Shown: positions 55,105-63,718 of the stretch, piece by piece
How positions within the stretch are numbered: position 1 is the first letter of the stretch
Layout of the letters: the number at the start of each line of letters is the position of its first letter
Source: Nostoc punctiforme NIES-2108
GTDB taxonomy: Bacteria > Cyanobacteriota > Cyanobacteriia > Cyanobacteriales > Nostocaceae
Length of the DNA stretch: 64,000 nucleotides
Reading direction: 5' to 3'
Assembly: GCA_003326195.1 (NCBI GenBank)
Contig: LXQE01000096.1
Span: 324,011 to 388,010, forward strand
Made by a program: the position numbers and the translations under genes
The notes under the pieces: model-generated
What the model saw: only the letters and a program-made list of their open reading frames with translations
What the model was told of the DNA's origin: nothing
The model's database searches: none

Positions 55105-55140
55105 ATCTATAATAAAAATTACTTAAATTTCAAACAGCGA

Positions 55141-55776
55141 TTACTCCTCAATACAACTGGGAATACCCAAAACAGCACAGGGAAAATTAAAACCTAAAGC
55201 CTCAATCATCGGATGATTGACAGAGTTGCAACCTAGAAATAGAATATCAGCAGTTTCTGATTCAACAACTTTCTTAAGTTCTATAGCAATAGAGCCAAAC
55301 CGCAGGTGAGATTTGAAGGAACCTTGCCATTCTTCGGCCAGACTTCGGGCTTGCCAGAGAATTATATCTGCTTGTTGTAGAGGAGCGATCGTTGTCTGTA
55401 ATTTGGGTTGAGTTAATACCTGTGTGACAGACTTTGATACTTGACTAACTTCACATTCCAACGAAGGCTGTTGTTGGGGAAAAGTCAAGATATTTGGATA
55501 CTGAATACTTTGATTATCTTCTATTACATAAACGGCTTGAACTGTAACTTCTGCATTAGTGGCTAAACGCGTTTGATGGGCAATCCAAAAGGCAATATCT
55601 AATGCTGTATGACTGTTAGGAGATGCGTCATAAGCAACAATTAGATTAACTCCTTTTGCTGTTTGAGGTTTTTTAGAAAAAGGTTTTTTTGGTTCTGGCA
55701 ACAGTACCATTTGTTCAATTAAGTCATCCCGACCTGTGGCACTTTGCAGACGTGCTAACATTGGCTTGATTTGCAC
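55141..55776 (-). CDS. Universal stress protein (UspA fold)
   Basis: About 211 residues. The core reads VNLIVAYDASPNSHTALDIA (first strand and nucleotide-binding Asp loop), an internal AVYVIEDNQS strand and ADILFLGCNSV with GFNFPCAVLGIPSC at the end. The N-terminal MLARLQSATGRDDLIEQMVL and LPEPKKPFSKKP are a linker specific to cyanobacterial members. The GTG at 55776 has GGAG ten bases upstream; ATG at 55761 is the next choice, and a much longer frame to 55905 would translate dispersed-repeat DNA. It lies downstream of a c-di-AMP-type riboswitch and a terminator-like hairpin, so expression is probably controlled by that aptamer. Confidence 0.85.
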   Translation of the reverse strand: MQIKPMLARLQSATGRDDLIEQMVLLPEPKKPFSKKPQTAKGVNLIVAYDASPNSHTALDIAFWIAHQTRLATNAEVTVQAVYVIEDNQSIQYPNILTFPQQQPSLECEVSQVSKSVTQVLTQPKLQTTIAPLQQADIILWQARSLAEEWQGSFKSHLRFGSIAIELKKVVESETADILFLGCNSVNHPMIEALGFNFPCAVLGIPSCIEE

Positions 55777-55919
55777 AGCTTTACTTCTCCAATGAAATGA
55801 ATTAGCAATGAGAAGCAGGGCGACCAATTTTAGATTTTGGACTTCGGCTACGCTCAGTCGAAGGATTTTGGATTTTAGATTGAGTGACGATAACCAAAAT
55901 TTCAAATCTTAAATCAGTC

Positions 55920-55970
55920 AAGGAAACCCCAATAATAACTGTATTACAGCCAAAGTCTTGGGGGTTCCTT
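55920..55970 (-). terminator. Hairpin just 3' of the c-di-AMP riboswitch (possible expression platform)
   Basis: Minus-strand AAGGAACCCCCAA pairs with TTGGGGTTTCCTT (one mismatch) across a 25-base loop. It begins six bases after the aptamer end. The downstream T-run is weak, so it may work as a conditional terminator with modest efficiency. Confidence 0.6.
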
Positions 55971-55975
55971 CCATT

Positions 55976-56161
55976 GCCTACGGAGTTAGCTGACGGGCTA
56001 AGACTGGAAGGTGTCTCTCTCTGAGCAGTACTGAGTGCTGAGTGCTGAGTGCTGAGTTAATATTAATAATTCCTAACTCTTAACTCCTCACTTTCTATGA
56101 GATACGCCCCACAATATGGTTCCTCCGTTCCAAATCCAGCTTTCATGAATTTGAATTAGGC
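55976..56161 (-). promoter_or_regulatory. c-di-AMP riboswitch (ydaO/yuaA type), copy A
   Basis: Minus-strand RNA of about 186 nt. P1 is GCCUA (55' end, 56157-56161 complement) pairing with UAGGC (55976-55980). Conserved pieces in order are GGAACGGAGGAACCA, GGGGCGUAUCUC and CCCGUCAGCUAACUCCGUAGGC-like end, matching the ydaO core (GGGGGACCCA, GGGGUGAAUCUC, CCGUCAGCUAACCUCGUAAGC as known from Bacillus). The variable arm holds four heptamers CTGAGTG (plus strand 56031-56058). It lies between the ABC-ATPase stop and the universal stress protein gene and is oriented to control the latter. Confidence 0.85.
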
Positions 56162-56189
56162 TACCCACTAAAAAAAATGATAATCTAAT

Positions 56190-57029
56190 TTACTCGTCTT
56201 GGGCAAAATATCGATCCAGGAAATTCAGGGCGTGGTTGCGGAGTTCAAAATACTCTTTTGAGTTTCGCATGGCGGCGCGATCGCGTGGATGCTCAAAAGG
56301 AACTTCTAAAATTTCCCCAATATTAGCAGCCGGGCCATTGGTCATCAAGACGATGCGATCGGACATATAAATTGCTTCGTCTACATCATGGGTAATCATC
56401 ATCACTGCTTGACGATTATTTTCCCAAATATCCAATACCTGCCGCTGCAATTTGCCACGAGTTAGTGCATCTAGCGCCCCAAAAGGTTCATCCATTAGCA
56501 ACATTTTGGGGCGAATTGCTAAGGCTCTAGCAATACCTACTCTTTGTTTCATACCTCCAGAAATTTCATCGGGATATTTGTCAGCCGCCGCCGTCAAGTT
56601 TACCATTGCCAAGTGTTGATTTACAATGCTGATTTTTTCAGAGCGATTAGCATTTTTTAACACTTCATCTACGGCTAAACGGATATTTTCTCGTACTGTT
56701 AACCAAGGTAACAGCGAATAGTTCTGAAATACCATCATCCTTTCGGCTCCCGGCTGACGAATTTCTTTCCCATCTAGCCTGACTGAGCCGGAAGTGGCTT
56801 TTTCTAAACCAGCTACTATCTTTAATAGAGTTGATTTCCCACAACCTGAGTGACCAATTACAGAAATATATTCATCTTCACCAATCGTAAGATTAACCCT
56901 ATCTAAGACAACAAAATTATCTTTATCAGGTGTCGGATAAGACTTGACTAAATTTTCAATTTCTAAAAATCCAGGGCGGGGCAGAACTTGGTTCTGAGTA
57001 TTAATCGGTAATGAGGTATATTCCATCAT
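56190..57029 (-). CDS. ABC transporter ATP-binding protein (NrtD/CmpD/TauB-type)
   Basis: 279 residues. Walker A GHSGCGKST at 59-67, Q-loop MVFQNYSLLPW, signature ISGGMKQR at 156-163, Walker B LLMDEPFGALD and H-loop MITHDVDEA, all intact. The sequence is of the nitrate/bicarbonate/sulfonate ATPase type, which powers import with an NrtB/CmpB-like permease. It ends with LRNHALNFLDRYFAQDE. ATG at 57029 is taken as start because GCGGAG lies just upstream; a TTG at 57056 extends the frame without a ribosome site. Third gene of the minus-strand operon, 47 bases after the binding-protein gene, and followed by riboswitch copy A. Confidence 0.93.
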   Translation of the reverse strand: MMEYTSLPINTQNQVLPRPGFLEIENLVKSYPTPDKDNFVVLDRVNLTIGEDEYISVIGHSGCGKSTLLKIVAGLEKATSGSVRLDGKEIRQPGAERMMVFQNYSLLPWLTVRENIRLAVDEVLKNANRSEKISIVNQHLAMVNLTAAADKYPDEISGGMKQRVGIARALAIRPKMLLMDEPFGALDALTRGKLQRQVLDIWENNRQAVMMITHDVDEAIYMSDRIVLMTNGPAANIGEILEVPFEHPRDRAAMRNSKEYFELRNHALNFLDRYFAQDE

Positions 57030-57076
57030 CAAATGCTCCGCAAATAATTTAGTCAATCAATATTTAAACTCGGAAT

Positions 57077-58519
57077 TTAAGACATGAAAAAGCGAGTTGG
57101 AGCGTTAGCCCTGATGGCAAAACTATTCAGATAATCCACAGGATCGCTGGGGTCGAAGCCTTTCTTATCTATAAATACTTCTGGTGGTTCGACCTTGTAA
57201 TCATCCTTGGGACATTCGATTCCCATTTCCGATGCTATCTCCCGATATAAATCTGTTCTCCAACCTTGTTCGGCAAGTTTGTCGGCATTTTTGGGGAATT
57301 TATGAATTTGTCCCCACCGCGCTGCTTGTGTCATTAACCAGATACTTCTGGATCTCCATAAAAATGTGGAGTGTTCTCCTGGCTGTTTGGGAAGGTTGTC
57401 AGGAATATCGAAGAAAATCGTGGTGTCAGCAGCTTGAATAGTGCGGTCTTTGCCGTCAAAGCCGCCATAGTTATAGTTACCGAGAATTCCGGGACTTGTG
57501 AATTTTGCAATTGGGGCATCTTTCTTTTTGGGTTTAGCACCTGTAAAGGAACGTTCTGTAAGCAGTTCGGCTACTTCTTGACGGTTTTCTACTTTGCTGC
57601 AATATTGACAAGCTTCAATCATCGCCTTGACGAGGGAACGATAGGTTTTAGGATATTTGTCAATGAAAGATTCCATCACCCCCAATAAACGATCTGGGTG
57701 TCCCAACCAGACTTCTTTACCTTGTGCGAAGGTAAAGCCGATGTTTTCGTTACCTGTTATTGCTCGTGTATTCCAGGGTTCTGCAACCATGTAAGCTTGC
57801 ATAGCACCAATCCGCACGTTTGTTACCATTTGGGGGGGCGGAACGATGATGATCCGAAACTCCTTCAGCGGATCGACACCAGCGGCGGCGGATATGTAGC
57901 GGACAAAGTATTCGTAAATAGCAGAACTTAAAACTACCGCCCAAACTTTGCCTTCTGACGGCTGCTTGTCAAAGTAGCCTCGAAAATCGCGCCCAAAGGC
58001 TTCTAGCGCGCCATCGCCATATTGTTCTTGATACTCGTACCACGGACGCAGCCCAAAATCCCACATGGCTTTGTTCATCGTCATGGCGTTACCGTGGCGA
58101 TGGATGGTCATAGCTGCACACAAGGGAGCGTGGCGTGCGCCTTCAGCACCAATTCTGGCGTTGGTGACGGCACCAGATACTACGGGTGAAGCATCCAGAC
58201 GACCAAATATTAAACCGTCGCGGGAAGTAGCCCAACTCGCTTCGCGGTTGAGTGTGACGTTCAAACCATATTTGCGGAAGAAGCCTTTTTTCCAGGCGAT
58301 CGCAAATGGCGCACAATCATTAACGGGAACGTAACCAATGGTAAGGTCGGATTTTTCTAGGTCTTGGGATCTAACTACTGGTTGTACAGCTAAGGCTTCT
58401 TCAGTTAGTCCTTTCGCGGATCTATCTCCTGAAATCCCACAGGAAGATAATGCTATTCCCGTTGTGGTTGCTCCGATTCCTTTGATAAAGTCTCGTCGAG
58501 TCCAGTTATGATCGCCCAT
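57077..58519 (-). CDS. ABC transporter substrate-binding lipoprotein (NrtA/CmpA-like), Tat signal
   Basis: 480 residues. Signal: TRRDFIKGIGATTTGIALSS with twin Arg at 8-9 and lipobox Cys27, so it is a Tat-exported lipoprotein like CmpA and NrtA. The binding domain has DLTIGYVPVNDCAPFAIAWK, FFRKYGLNVTLNREASWATS and MVTNVRIGAMQAYMVAEPWN. It differs from classic nitrate and bicarbonate proteins in the specificity loop (HRHGNAMTMNKAMWDFGLRP), so the ligand (nitrate, bicarbonate, cyanate or another small anion) cannot be assigned. Preceded by GGAG before ATG. Second gene of a permease, binding protein, ATPase operon. Confidence 0.9.
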   Translation of the reverse strand: MGDHNWTRRDFIKGIGATTTGIALSSCGISGDRSAKGLTEEALAVQPVVRSQDLEKSDLTIGYVPVNDCAPFAIAWKKGFFRKYGLNVTLNREASWATSRDGLIFGRLDASPVVSGAVTNARIGAEGARHAPLCAAMTIHRHGNAMTMNKAMWDFGLRPWYEYQEQYGDGALEAFGRDFRGYFDKQPSEGKVWAVVLSSAIYEYFVRYISAAAGVDPLKEFRIIIVPPPQMVTNVRIGAMQAYMVAEPWNTRAITGNENIGFTFAQGKEVWLGHPDRLLGVMESFIDKYPKTYRSLVKAMIEACQYCSKVENRQEVAELLTERSFTGAKPKKKDAPIAKFTSPGILGNYNYGGFDGKDRTIQAADTTIFFDIPDNLPKQPGEHSTFLWRSRSIWLMTQAARWGQIHKFPKNADKLAEQGWRTDLYREIASEMGIECPKDDYKVEPPEVFIDKKGFDPSDPVDYLNSFAIRANAPTRFFMS

Positions 58520-58606
58520 TCTTGTAGCTCCACTGGTGATTAATTACTCACGCTCTAGGTGCAGAGGATCGTTAAATTTTGCTGTTCTGAACGCAGCCAA
58601 ATTTTG

Positions 58607-59458
58607 TTAGTTGGAAGTTGTAGGGCGATGGGTAACAAATTCTTGGATTTTACCCACGGCGTAATCTAAAATTAATCCAGTTAAGCCAATTATAAAAACG
58701 GCTAAAAATACTGAACTTAGGTTTAAGCGGCTCCATTCATCCCAAACAAAAAAGCCGATACCAACACCGCCTGTAAGCATTTCTACGGCGACGATTACCA
58801 GCCAAGCTATCCCCAAACTAATTCGTAAACCTGTAAAAATGTACGGTAAACTTGCAGGCAAAATTATTTTTGTAATCCGTCGCCAACGCGGCATTTCCAA
58901 AACTCGTGCCACATCTAAATAATCTTTGGGAACGCTAGAAACTCCTAAAGCGGTATTAATAATTGTCGGCCATAGGGAAGTAATAAAGATCACAAAAATA
59001 GCAGAAGGGTCTGCTAAGTTGAAAATTGCTAAGGCGATGGGTAGCCAAGCTAGAGGCGATACGGGTTTAAAAATTTGAATGATCGGATTAAGCGCTAGCA
59101 TTGCCGGTCTGGACATACCAATTAGAAACCCCACAGGAATCGCTACTACAGCACCTAACAAAAAGCCCAGTAATACCCGACGCAGACTTGCTATCAACAA
59201 CCAACCAATTCCTAAATTGCCTGGGCCCCTCTGGTAGAAGGGATTTAAGATGTAGTCTAGATTCGCAATTAGCGCTTCTGGTGGAGTGGGCATTAACTCA
59301 TGATTGGCAAGTGCAATAATCCACCACAACACTATTATTCCCAAGAAGCCCAATACAGGTAAAAAGAAGACATCTCTAAAGATGACAGGTTTTGTCTTTT
59401 TCCAAGCGGCTTGTCCAGCGATCGCCGCGATCGCTGCTAAATTTAGTTGAAATATCAT
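58607..59458 (-). CDS. ABC transporter permease (NrtB/CmpB/SsuC-type)
   Basis: 283 residues with six predicted membrane helices, among them VFFLPVLGFLGIIVLWWIIA, VLLGFLLGAVVAIPVGFLIG, AIFVIFITSLWPTIINTALG and ISLGIAWLVIVAVEMLTGG. The EAA cytoplasmic loop VPKDYLDVARVLEMPRWRRI is a clear BPD_transp_1 signature for contact with the ATPase. First gene of the operon, directly downstream of c-di-AMP riboswitch copy B (the aptamer ends 114 bases before the ATG). No strong Shine-Dalgarno. Confidence 0.94.
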   Translation of the reverse strand: MIFQLNLAAIAAIAGQAAWKKTKPVIFRDVFFLPVLGFLGIIVLWWIIALANHELMPTPPEALIANLDYILNPFYQRGPGNLGIGWLLIASLRRVLLGFLLGAVVAIPVGFLIGMSRPAMLALNPIIQIFKPVSPLAWLPIALAIFNLADPSAIFVIFITSLWPTIINTALGVSSVPKDYLDVARVLEMPRWRRITKIILPASLPYIFTGLRISLGIAWLVIVAVEMLTGGVGIGFFVWDEWSRLNLSSVFLAVFIIGLTGLILDYAVGKIQEFVTHRPTTSN

Positions 59459-59571
59459 TTTACGACCCCAACAGATTTAAGTGCAGGTACACAAAAATGA
59501 GCAGTACCAGCCTTGGACACTGATGAGATCGGAACATTATAAAAATGCCGTCTCTTCAGTCTCCTCCCAAT

Positions 59572-59765
59572 GCCTACGAAGTTAGCTGACGGGCTAGGGC
59601 TGAGAGATGCCCTTCTGAAAGAAAGTTATGAGTTATGAGTTATGAGTTACTAAATTTTATTTAATTCCTAACTCTTTACTCTCAACTCCTCACTTTCTAT
59701 GAGATACGCCCCACAATTTGGTTCCTCCGTTCCAACATCACGCACTGCGATCTGTTGAATTAGGC
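59572..59765 (-). promoter_or_regulatory. c-di-AMP riboswitch (ydaO/yuaA type), copy B
   Basis: About 194 nt on the minus strand. P1 GCCUA (59761-59765) pairs with UAGGC (59572-59576). Conserved blocks are GGAACGGAGGAACCA, GGGGCGUAUCUC and CCCGUCAGCUAACUUCG, shared almost base for base with copy A and with the known ydaO core. The variable arm contains tandem GTTATGA heptamers (59625-59649). It leads into the permease gene of the ABC operon. Known ydaO riboswitches turn expression off when c-di-AMP is bound; the expression platform here is unclear. Confidence 0.87.
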
Positions 59766-60217
59766 TGACTTACTCTAATTAAATATGAAGCTATGTAGAT
59801 TATAACATTGATATACATAATATAACATCCATGCTTCAGTGAAAGTATCTGTTTTCCGAGCTATATTGTTACTTTTGTTACTCACATTAACTAGCTACCC
59901 TGACTTTTCGGTAATCCAGAAAATTTATAATTTTGGTTCTCTTGTGAATTAAATTCTTGCACAGCTAGCTAAATACTTTCACCAGGTCAACCATCAAGGC
60001 TGTTAACGGCTAGATTTTAAGTTTGCTAAAATTAAGATGTATATTATACCCTTTGAATTTTGTATACTGCCATTAATCTAGCTAAGGAAAGAATCTATAG
60101 AATCTCTTTCTTTTGATAGGTGAAATATATTACTAATTTTGGTAAAACACAGCTCTAGTCGCTAAACTATTGGGATATGGAAGTTTACTCATCTATCTCC
60201 TAGCTGAATTTAACATA
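59766..60217. other. Intergenic region between riboswitch B and the kinase gene
   Basis: A/T-rich. It should contain the minus-strand promoter for the riboswitch-controlled operon (A/T-rich tatattata near 59805-59825) and the plus-strand promoter of the kinase. No further gene seen. Confidence 0.35.
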
Positions 60218-61408
60218 ATGGATTTTAGTCAACTACTGGCTGAAAAAACGGATAATATCCTTGAAAAATGGATTTTAGCAGTTCGCAAGGATAGACGGAT
60301 TGAAAGTGCTGATGACCTATCTTATACAGCGGTAAAAGATCATATTCCTGATGTTTTGAAAGCTATGGTGACAGTTCTTTCAAAATCTCAAGAGAATGAT
60401 ATTCAGTCAATGGTTATTGCCAGTTTTCAGCATGGAGCGATTCGAGCCGAACAAGGCTTTGATCCAGCAGAAATTGCCAGAGAGTATCATCTGCTGCGAA
60501 CAGTAATATTTGATGCTCTACAAGCAGATTTATTGAGTGGAACACCTGTAGAGATAATTCGTTCCATGCGTTTGATTGACGCTATTATAGACGAAGCGAT
60601 CGCTCGATGTTTCAAGAGTTATGTTGACGAACGCTTGCGGGAATTACAACAGTTGCAAGCATCACTAACGCTCCACAATGAAGAACTCATGCGGCTAATT
60701 AGCGCTAATCAAGAGTATCTTTCCCAATTAGCCCACGAATTAAAACATCCTCTAACTTCTATTATTGGTTATTCGGATCTGTTTTTACGCCAACAACGAC
60801 GAAAGACTGAGATCAAGGATAAATCTACCAATTTAGAACATATTGAGCGGGTACTACGCAATGGTAGACAATTACTCCATCTAATCAATGATGTATTAGA
60901 ACTTTCGCGCTATGAGGCAGGGCAGATAAAACTCCAATTAGCACCTACCGATGTGCGTGAATTAATCGATAATGTGTGTGAAATGTTGGAACCTTTAGCT
61001 GCGGGAAAAAATTTACAAATTGTAGTCGATTGCGATCGCATCCCGGAAAAATTAATCACAGATTCTTTTCAGTTGCAACAGATTGTTACAAATCTTATTA
61101 GTAATGCGATTCGTTATACAAAGTCGGGGACTATTATTATCATGTGTCAGGTGTTGGAGAAGCAGAGATGGGCGATCGCAGTTTCTGACACTGGAGTTGG
61201 CATTGCTCCCGAAAACCAAGCCCAGATATTTGAACCCTACTTTCGCGTGAGTTCTAGCGATCGTCCCTATCTTCCTGATAGTACAGGATTGGGGTTAGCG
61301 ATCGTCTCACGCTTAGTAAAACTATTGCAAGGTGAAATTAACCTAGCCTCGCAGCTAGGCGTTGGTTCTACTTTCACCGCAATTTTTCCTTTAGAAGTGG
61401 AATTTTAA
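60218..61408 (+). CDS. Cytoplasmic sensor histidine kinase with RsbRD-like N-terminal domain
   Basis: 396 residues. The N-terminal 150 residues (MDFSQLLAEKTDNILEKWIL, DHIPDVLKAMVTVLSKSQEN and AIIDEAIARCFKSYVDERL) form a globin-like helical domain of the RsbRD type. A coiled coil precedes the H-box SQLAHELKHPLTSIIGYSDL with His173. The ATPase has N box LVTNLISNAIRYT-like, G1 VSDTGVGI and G2 STGLGLAIV. No membrane segment, so it senses an internal or protein signal. ATG at 60218 begins MDFSQLL; an in-frame start at 60170 adds a hydrophobic tail-like segment and is less likely. No response regulator adjacent. Confidence 0.93.
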   Translation: MDFSQLLAEKTDNILEKWILAVRKDRRIESADDLSYTAVKDHIPDVLKAMVTVLSKSQENDIQSMVIASFQHGAIRAEQGFDPAEIAREYHLLRTVIFDALQADLLSGTPVEIIRSMRLIDAIIDEAIARCFKSYVDERLRELQQLQASLTLHNEELMRLISANQEYLSQLAHELKHPLTSIIGYSDLFLRQQRRKTEIKDKSTNLEHIERVLRNGRQLLHLINDVLELSRYEAGQIKLQLAPTDVRELIDNVCEMLEPLAAGKNLQIVVDCDRIPEKLITDSFQLQQIVTNLISNAIRYTKSGTIIIMCQVLEKQRWAIAVSDTGVGIAPENQAQIFEPYFRVSSSDRPYLPDSTGLGLAIVSRLVKLLQGEINLASQLGVGSTFTAIFPLEVEF

Positions 61409-61410
61409 AA

Positions 61411-61530
61411 GGGCGACTGGAAGTCGCGGCTACACAAGCAAAGTCCACCTCCGTGGACTAATACAAAACCAAGGATTTTAAACCCACGGAGGTGGGTTTT
61501 GTCTGTATAGCCGCGATTTCAGTCGCCGGG
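61411..61530. repeat. Dispersed palindromic repeat between convergent genes
   Basis: Outer arms GGCGACTG and CAGTCGCC enclose nested arms (gtcgcggctacacaagcaaa ... ttgtctgtatagccgcg; cccacctccgtggac / cccacggaggtggg). Same family as the element in 31430-31540. May serve as bidirectional terminator for the kinase and pepP. Confidence 0.75.
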
Positions 61531-61565
61531 GCTTTTCTTAGGGATGGTGTCTACCATCGCCATTT

Positions 61566-62876
61566 CTATCTTTCGATTTCATCTATTTCTTTGGGAACCC
61601 CCGCAGTTAATACCTCATGTCCTCCAGGTGTAACTAACACATCATCTTCAATACGAATACCAATCCCAACCCATCGAGGATCAGTCTCTGGCTGGTCTTC
61701 TGCTAGTTTGGTATCTGGGACAATATATAGTCCTGGTTCTACTGTCAAAATTTGACCTGGTTGTAAAATCTGTGGTTTGTCTTCACCATGCTGATAAACA
61801 CCGACATCATGGACATCTAAACCTAACCAATGGCTGGTGCGATGCATATAATATGGTTTATATTTCTCTTCTTCAATTAACTTATCGATTTCACCTTTGA
61901 GAATGCCAAGTTCGACTAAACCTTCTGTGAGAACGCGCACTGCTGTATCGTGAACTAACTTGAAAGGATTACCTGGTTGGATTTGAGCGATCGCTTGTTT
62001 TTGTGCCTCCAAAACAATCTCATATAACGTCTTTTGTTCTGGCGTAAACTTACCTCCCACAGGAAATGTCCGGGTAATATCCGAGTTGTAATAACCGTAA
62101 GCACAACCGGCATCAATTAGCAGTAATTCTCCATCCTGCATTTGACGATTATTTTCAATGTAGTGGAGTACACAAGCATTTACACCAGAAGCCACAATCG
62201 AAGGATAAGCAGGCCCTAACCCACCCCGCACTCGAAAGATCCGTTCCATCTCCGCCTGGATTTCGTACTCATAACGTCCCGGTGCGGCGATTTCTTGGGC
62301 ATAATTGTGTGCTTCGGTGGCGATCGCAGCTGCTTGACGCATCAATTCCACCTCAGCTTCGCTTTTGATCAATCTCATACTGTTGAGGACAGGGCCAGTA
62401 TCTTCTATAGCGATCGGCCCTGTACCGCGCTTCGGATAAGTCCGCAATAAACTTTGATAATGTTTGAGGATTTGATCGTTAAAATTGCGATCGCGTCCTA
62501 AATGATAATAAATCCGGCTGGCTTTTTCTAAATACTGCGGCAACTTTTCATCTAACTCGCTAATCGGGTACGCTTCATCAGCACCATAAATTTCTTTGGC
62601 TGCATCTACCCCACAAAGATAACCAGTCCATACTTCCTTTTCGCGATCCTTGGGTTGGACAAACAGCACAAATCGATGTTCTGAATGATGGGGCGCTAAC
62701 ACTGCTACTGCCTGTGGTTCATTAAAACCAGTCAAGTAGAAAAAATCACTGTCTTGGCGATAAACATACTCGACATCGTTGTGCATCACTGCCATTGGCG
62801 CACTGCGAAAAATGGCTGTTCCATCACCAATTTTTGCCATTAATTGCTCGCGACGCTGCCGATATTCTGCTTGCAT
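61566..62876 (-). CDS. pepP: Aminopeptidase P (Xaa-Pro aminopeptidase)
   Basis: 436 residues. An AMP_N domain at 1-150 (MAVMHNDVEYVYRQDSDFFY, LTGFNEPQAVAVLAPHHSEH) is followed by a pita-bread M24 metallopeptidase. The five metal ligands are visible: Asp in ELLLIDAGCAYGYYNSDITR (two Asp), His in MHRTSHWLGLDVHDVG, Glu in LTVEPGLYIV and Glu in GIRIEDDVLVT. It cleaves the bond before proline at peptide N-termini using two Mn2+. Standard length. Stands alone, convergent with the kinase gene. Confidence 0.96.
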   Translation of the reverse strand: MQAEYRQRREQLMAKIGDGTAIFRSAPMAVMHNDVEYVYRQDSDFFYLTGFNEPQAVAVLAPHHSEHRFVLFVQPKDREKEVWTGYLCGVDAAKEIYGADEAYPISELDEKLPQYLEKASRIYYHLGRDRNFNDQILKHYQSLLRTYPKRGTGPIAIEDTGPVLNSMRLIKSEAEVELMRQAAAIATEAHNYAQEIAAPGRYEYEIQAEMERIFRVRGGLGPAYPSIVASGVNACVLHYIENNRQMQDGELLLIDAGCAYGYYNSDITRTFPVGGKFTPEQKTLYEIVLEAQKQAIAQIQPGNPFKLVHDTAVRVLTEGLVELGILKGEIDKLIEEEKYKPYYMHRTSHWLGLDVHDVGVYQHGEDKPQILQPGQILTVEPGLYIVPDTKLAEDQPETDPRWVGIGIRIEDDVLVTPGGHEVLTAGVPKEIDEIER

Positions 62877-63195
62877 AGTTGATGTACTTTTAAAAGTATT
62901 GTATTATTTTACACTTTTAGCAACTAACAGATGTACAGATAATGCCTCTTAATAGTTGCTAATCTAAGTTATTCTAACCAATATTTGTTTCCACTCAAGT
63001 TATACAGCAGAATGCAGAATTCAGGAGTAAAAGATGCTTTATACCTGGGTAACACAATTAGCTTGTATACCTCACCAACTTGAAATCTTGTGGTTATCAA
63101 ATGATTTAGGATATTCCTGAAGTTAAATAAGTTTTAAATATTTATTTTATACAAATTTTGGTATTTCATAAATCTAACAACACACAGTAAAGAAT
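62877..63195. other. Intergenic region, dispersed repeats only
   Basis: No gene. Contains tatacagcagaatgcagaattcagg, the inverted version of the ctgaattctgaattatgctg element at about 42639-42660. Presumed promoters for pepP (minus) and the Nudix gene (plus). Confidence 0.4.
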
Positions 63196-63663
63196 ATGTC
63201 TACTCAACCCATAATAAAAAAAGCGATCGCTTACGTAACCAATAAAGATGAATTAATGGTGTTTACACATACTGATTTTCCTGACGCTGGCGTGCAAGTA
63301 CCTGCTGGTACAGTTGAAGAAAGTGAGGAGCCATCTGAAGCTGTGCTGCGAGAGGTTTATGAAGAATCTGGTGTTAAGGGAGTTTGTATTATTGAGTTAT
63401 TGGGTATTTATCAATACAATATGACTCCCTATCGCAATGAAATTCAAGAACGTTATGTTTATCATCTCGAATTAACTCAGTCTACACCATCTACTTGGCG
63501 GCATTGGGAAATACATTCAAGTACGAGCAAAAACCCTATAGCCTTTGATTTTTATTGGGTTAAATTGGATAGCTCAAATGTAGCTCTAGCTGGTGGTCAA
63601 GGTTATTTTTTATCTAAGCTTGTTCGCAAAATAAAAAATAGTGGCTCTTCAACCAATGCTTGA
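63196..63663 (+). CDS. Nudix hydrolase
   Basis: 155 residues. Perfect Nudix box Gx5Ex7REUxEExGU at 38-60: Gly38, Glu44, then REVYEESGV with Arg52, Glu53, Glu56 and Glu57. The fold surrounds it with VQVPAGTVEESEEPSEAVLR and later YHLELTQSTPSTWRHWEIHS. It hydrolyses a nucleoside diphosphate linked to some moiety X; the substrate is not readable. No ribosome site stands out (agtaaagaat before ATG). Confidence 0.93.
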   Translation: MSTQPIIKKAIAYVTNKDELMVFTHTDFPDAGVQVPAGTVEESEEPSEAVLREVYEESGVKGVCIIELLGIYQYNMTPYRNEIQERYVYHLELTQSTPSTWRHWEIHSSTSKNPIAFDFYWVKLDSSNVALAGGQGYFLSKLVRKIKNSGSSTNA

Positions 63664-63718
63664 GAAAGTGCCAAGAAAACAAAGGTAAGATTATACAAAT
63701 ATACAGCACTTTGCGCGA

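Noticed and set aside
55777..55905. Longer N-terminus for the universal stress protein
   Set aside because: The extra residues are encoded by the aaaatctaaaatccaaaatc dispersed repeat, and a better ribosome site precedes the GTG at 55776.
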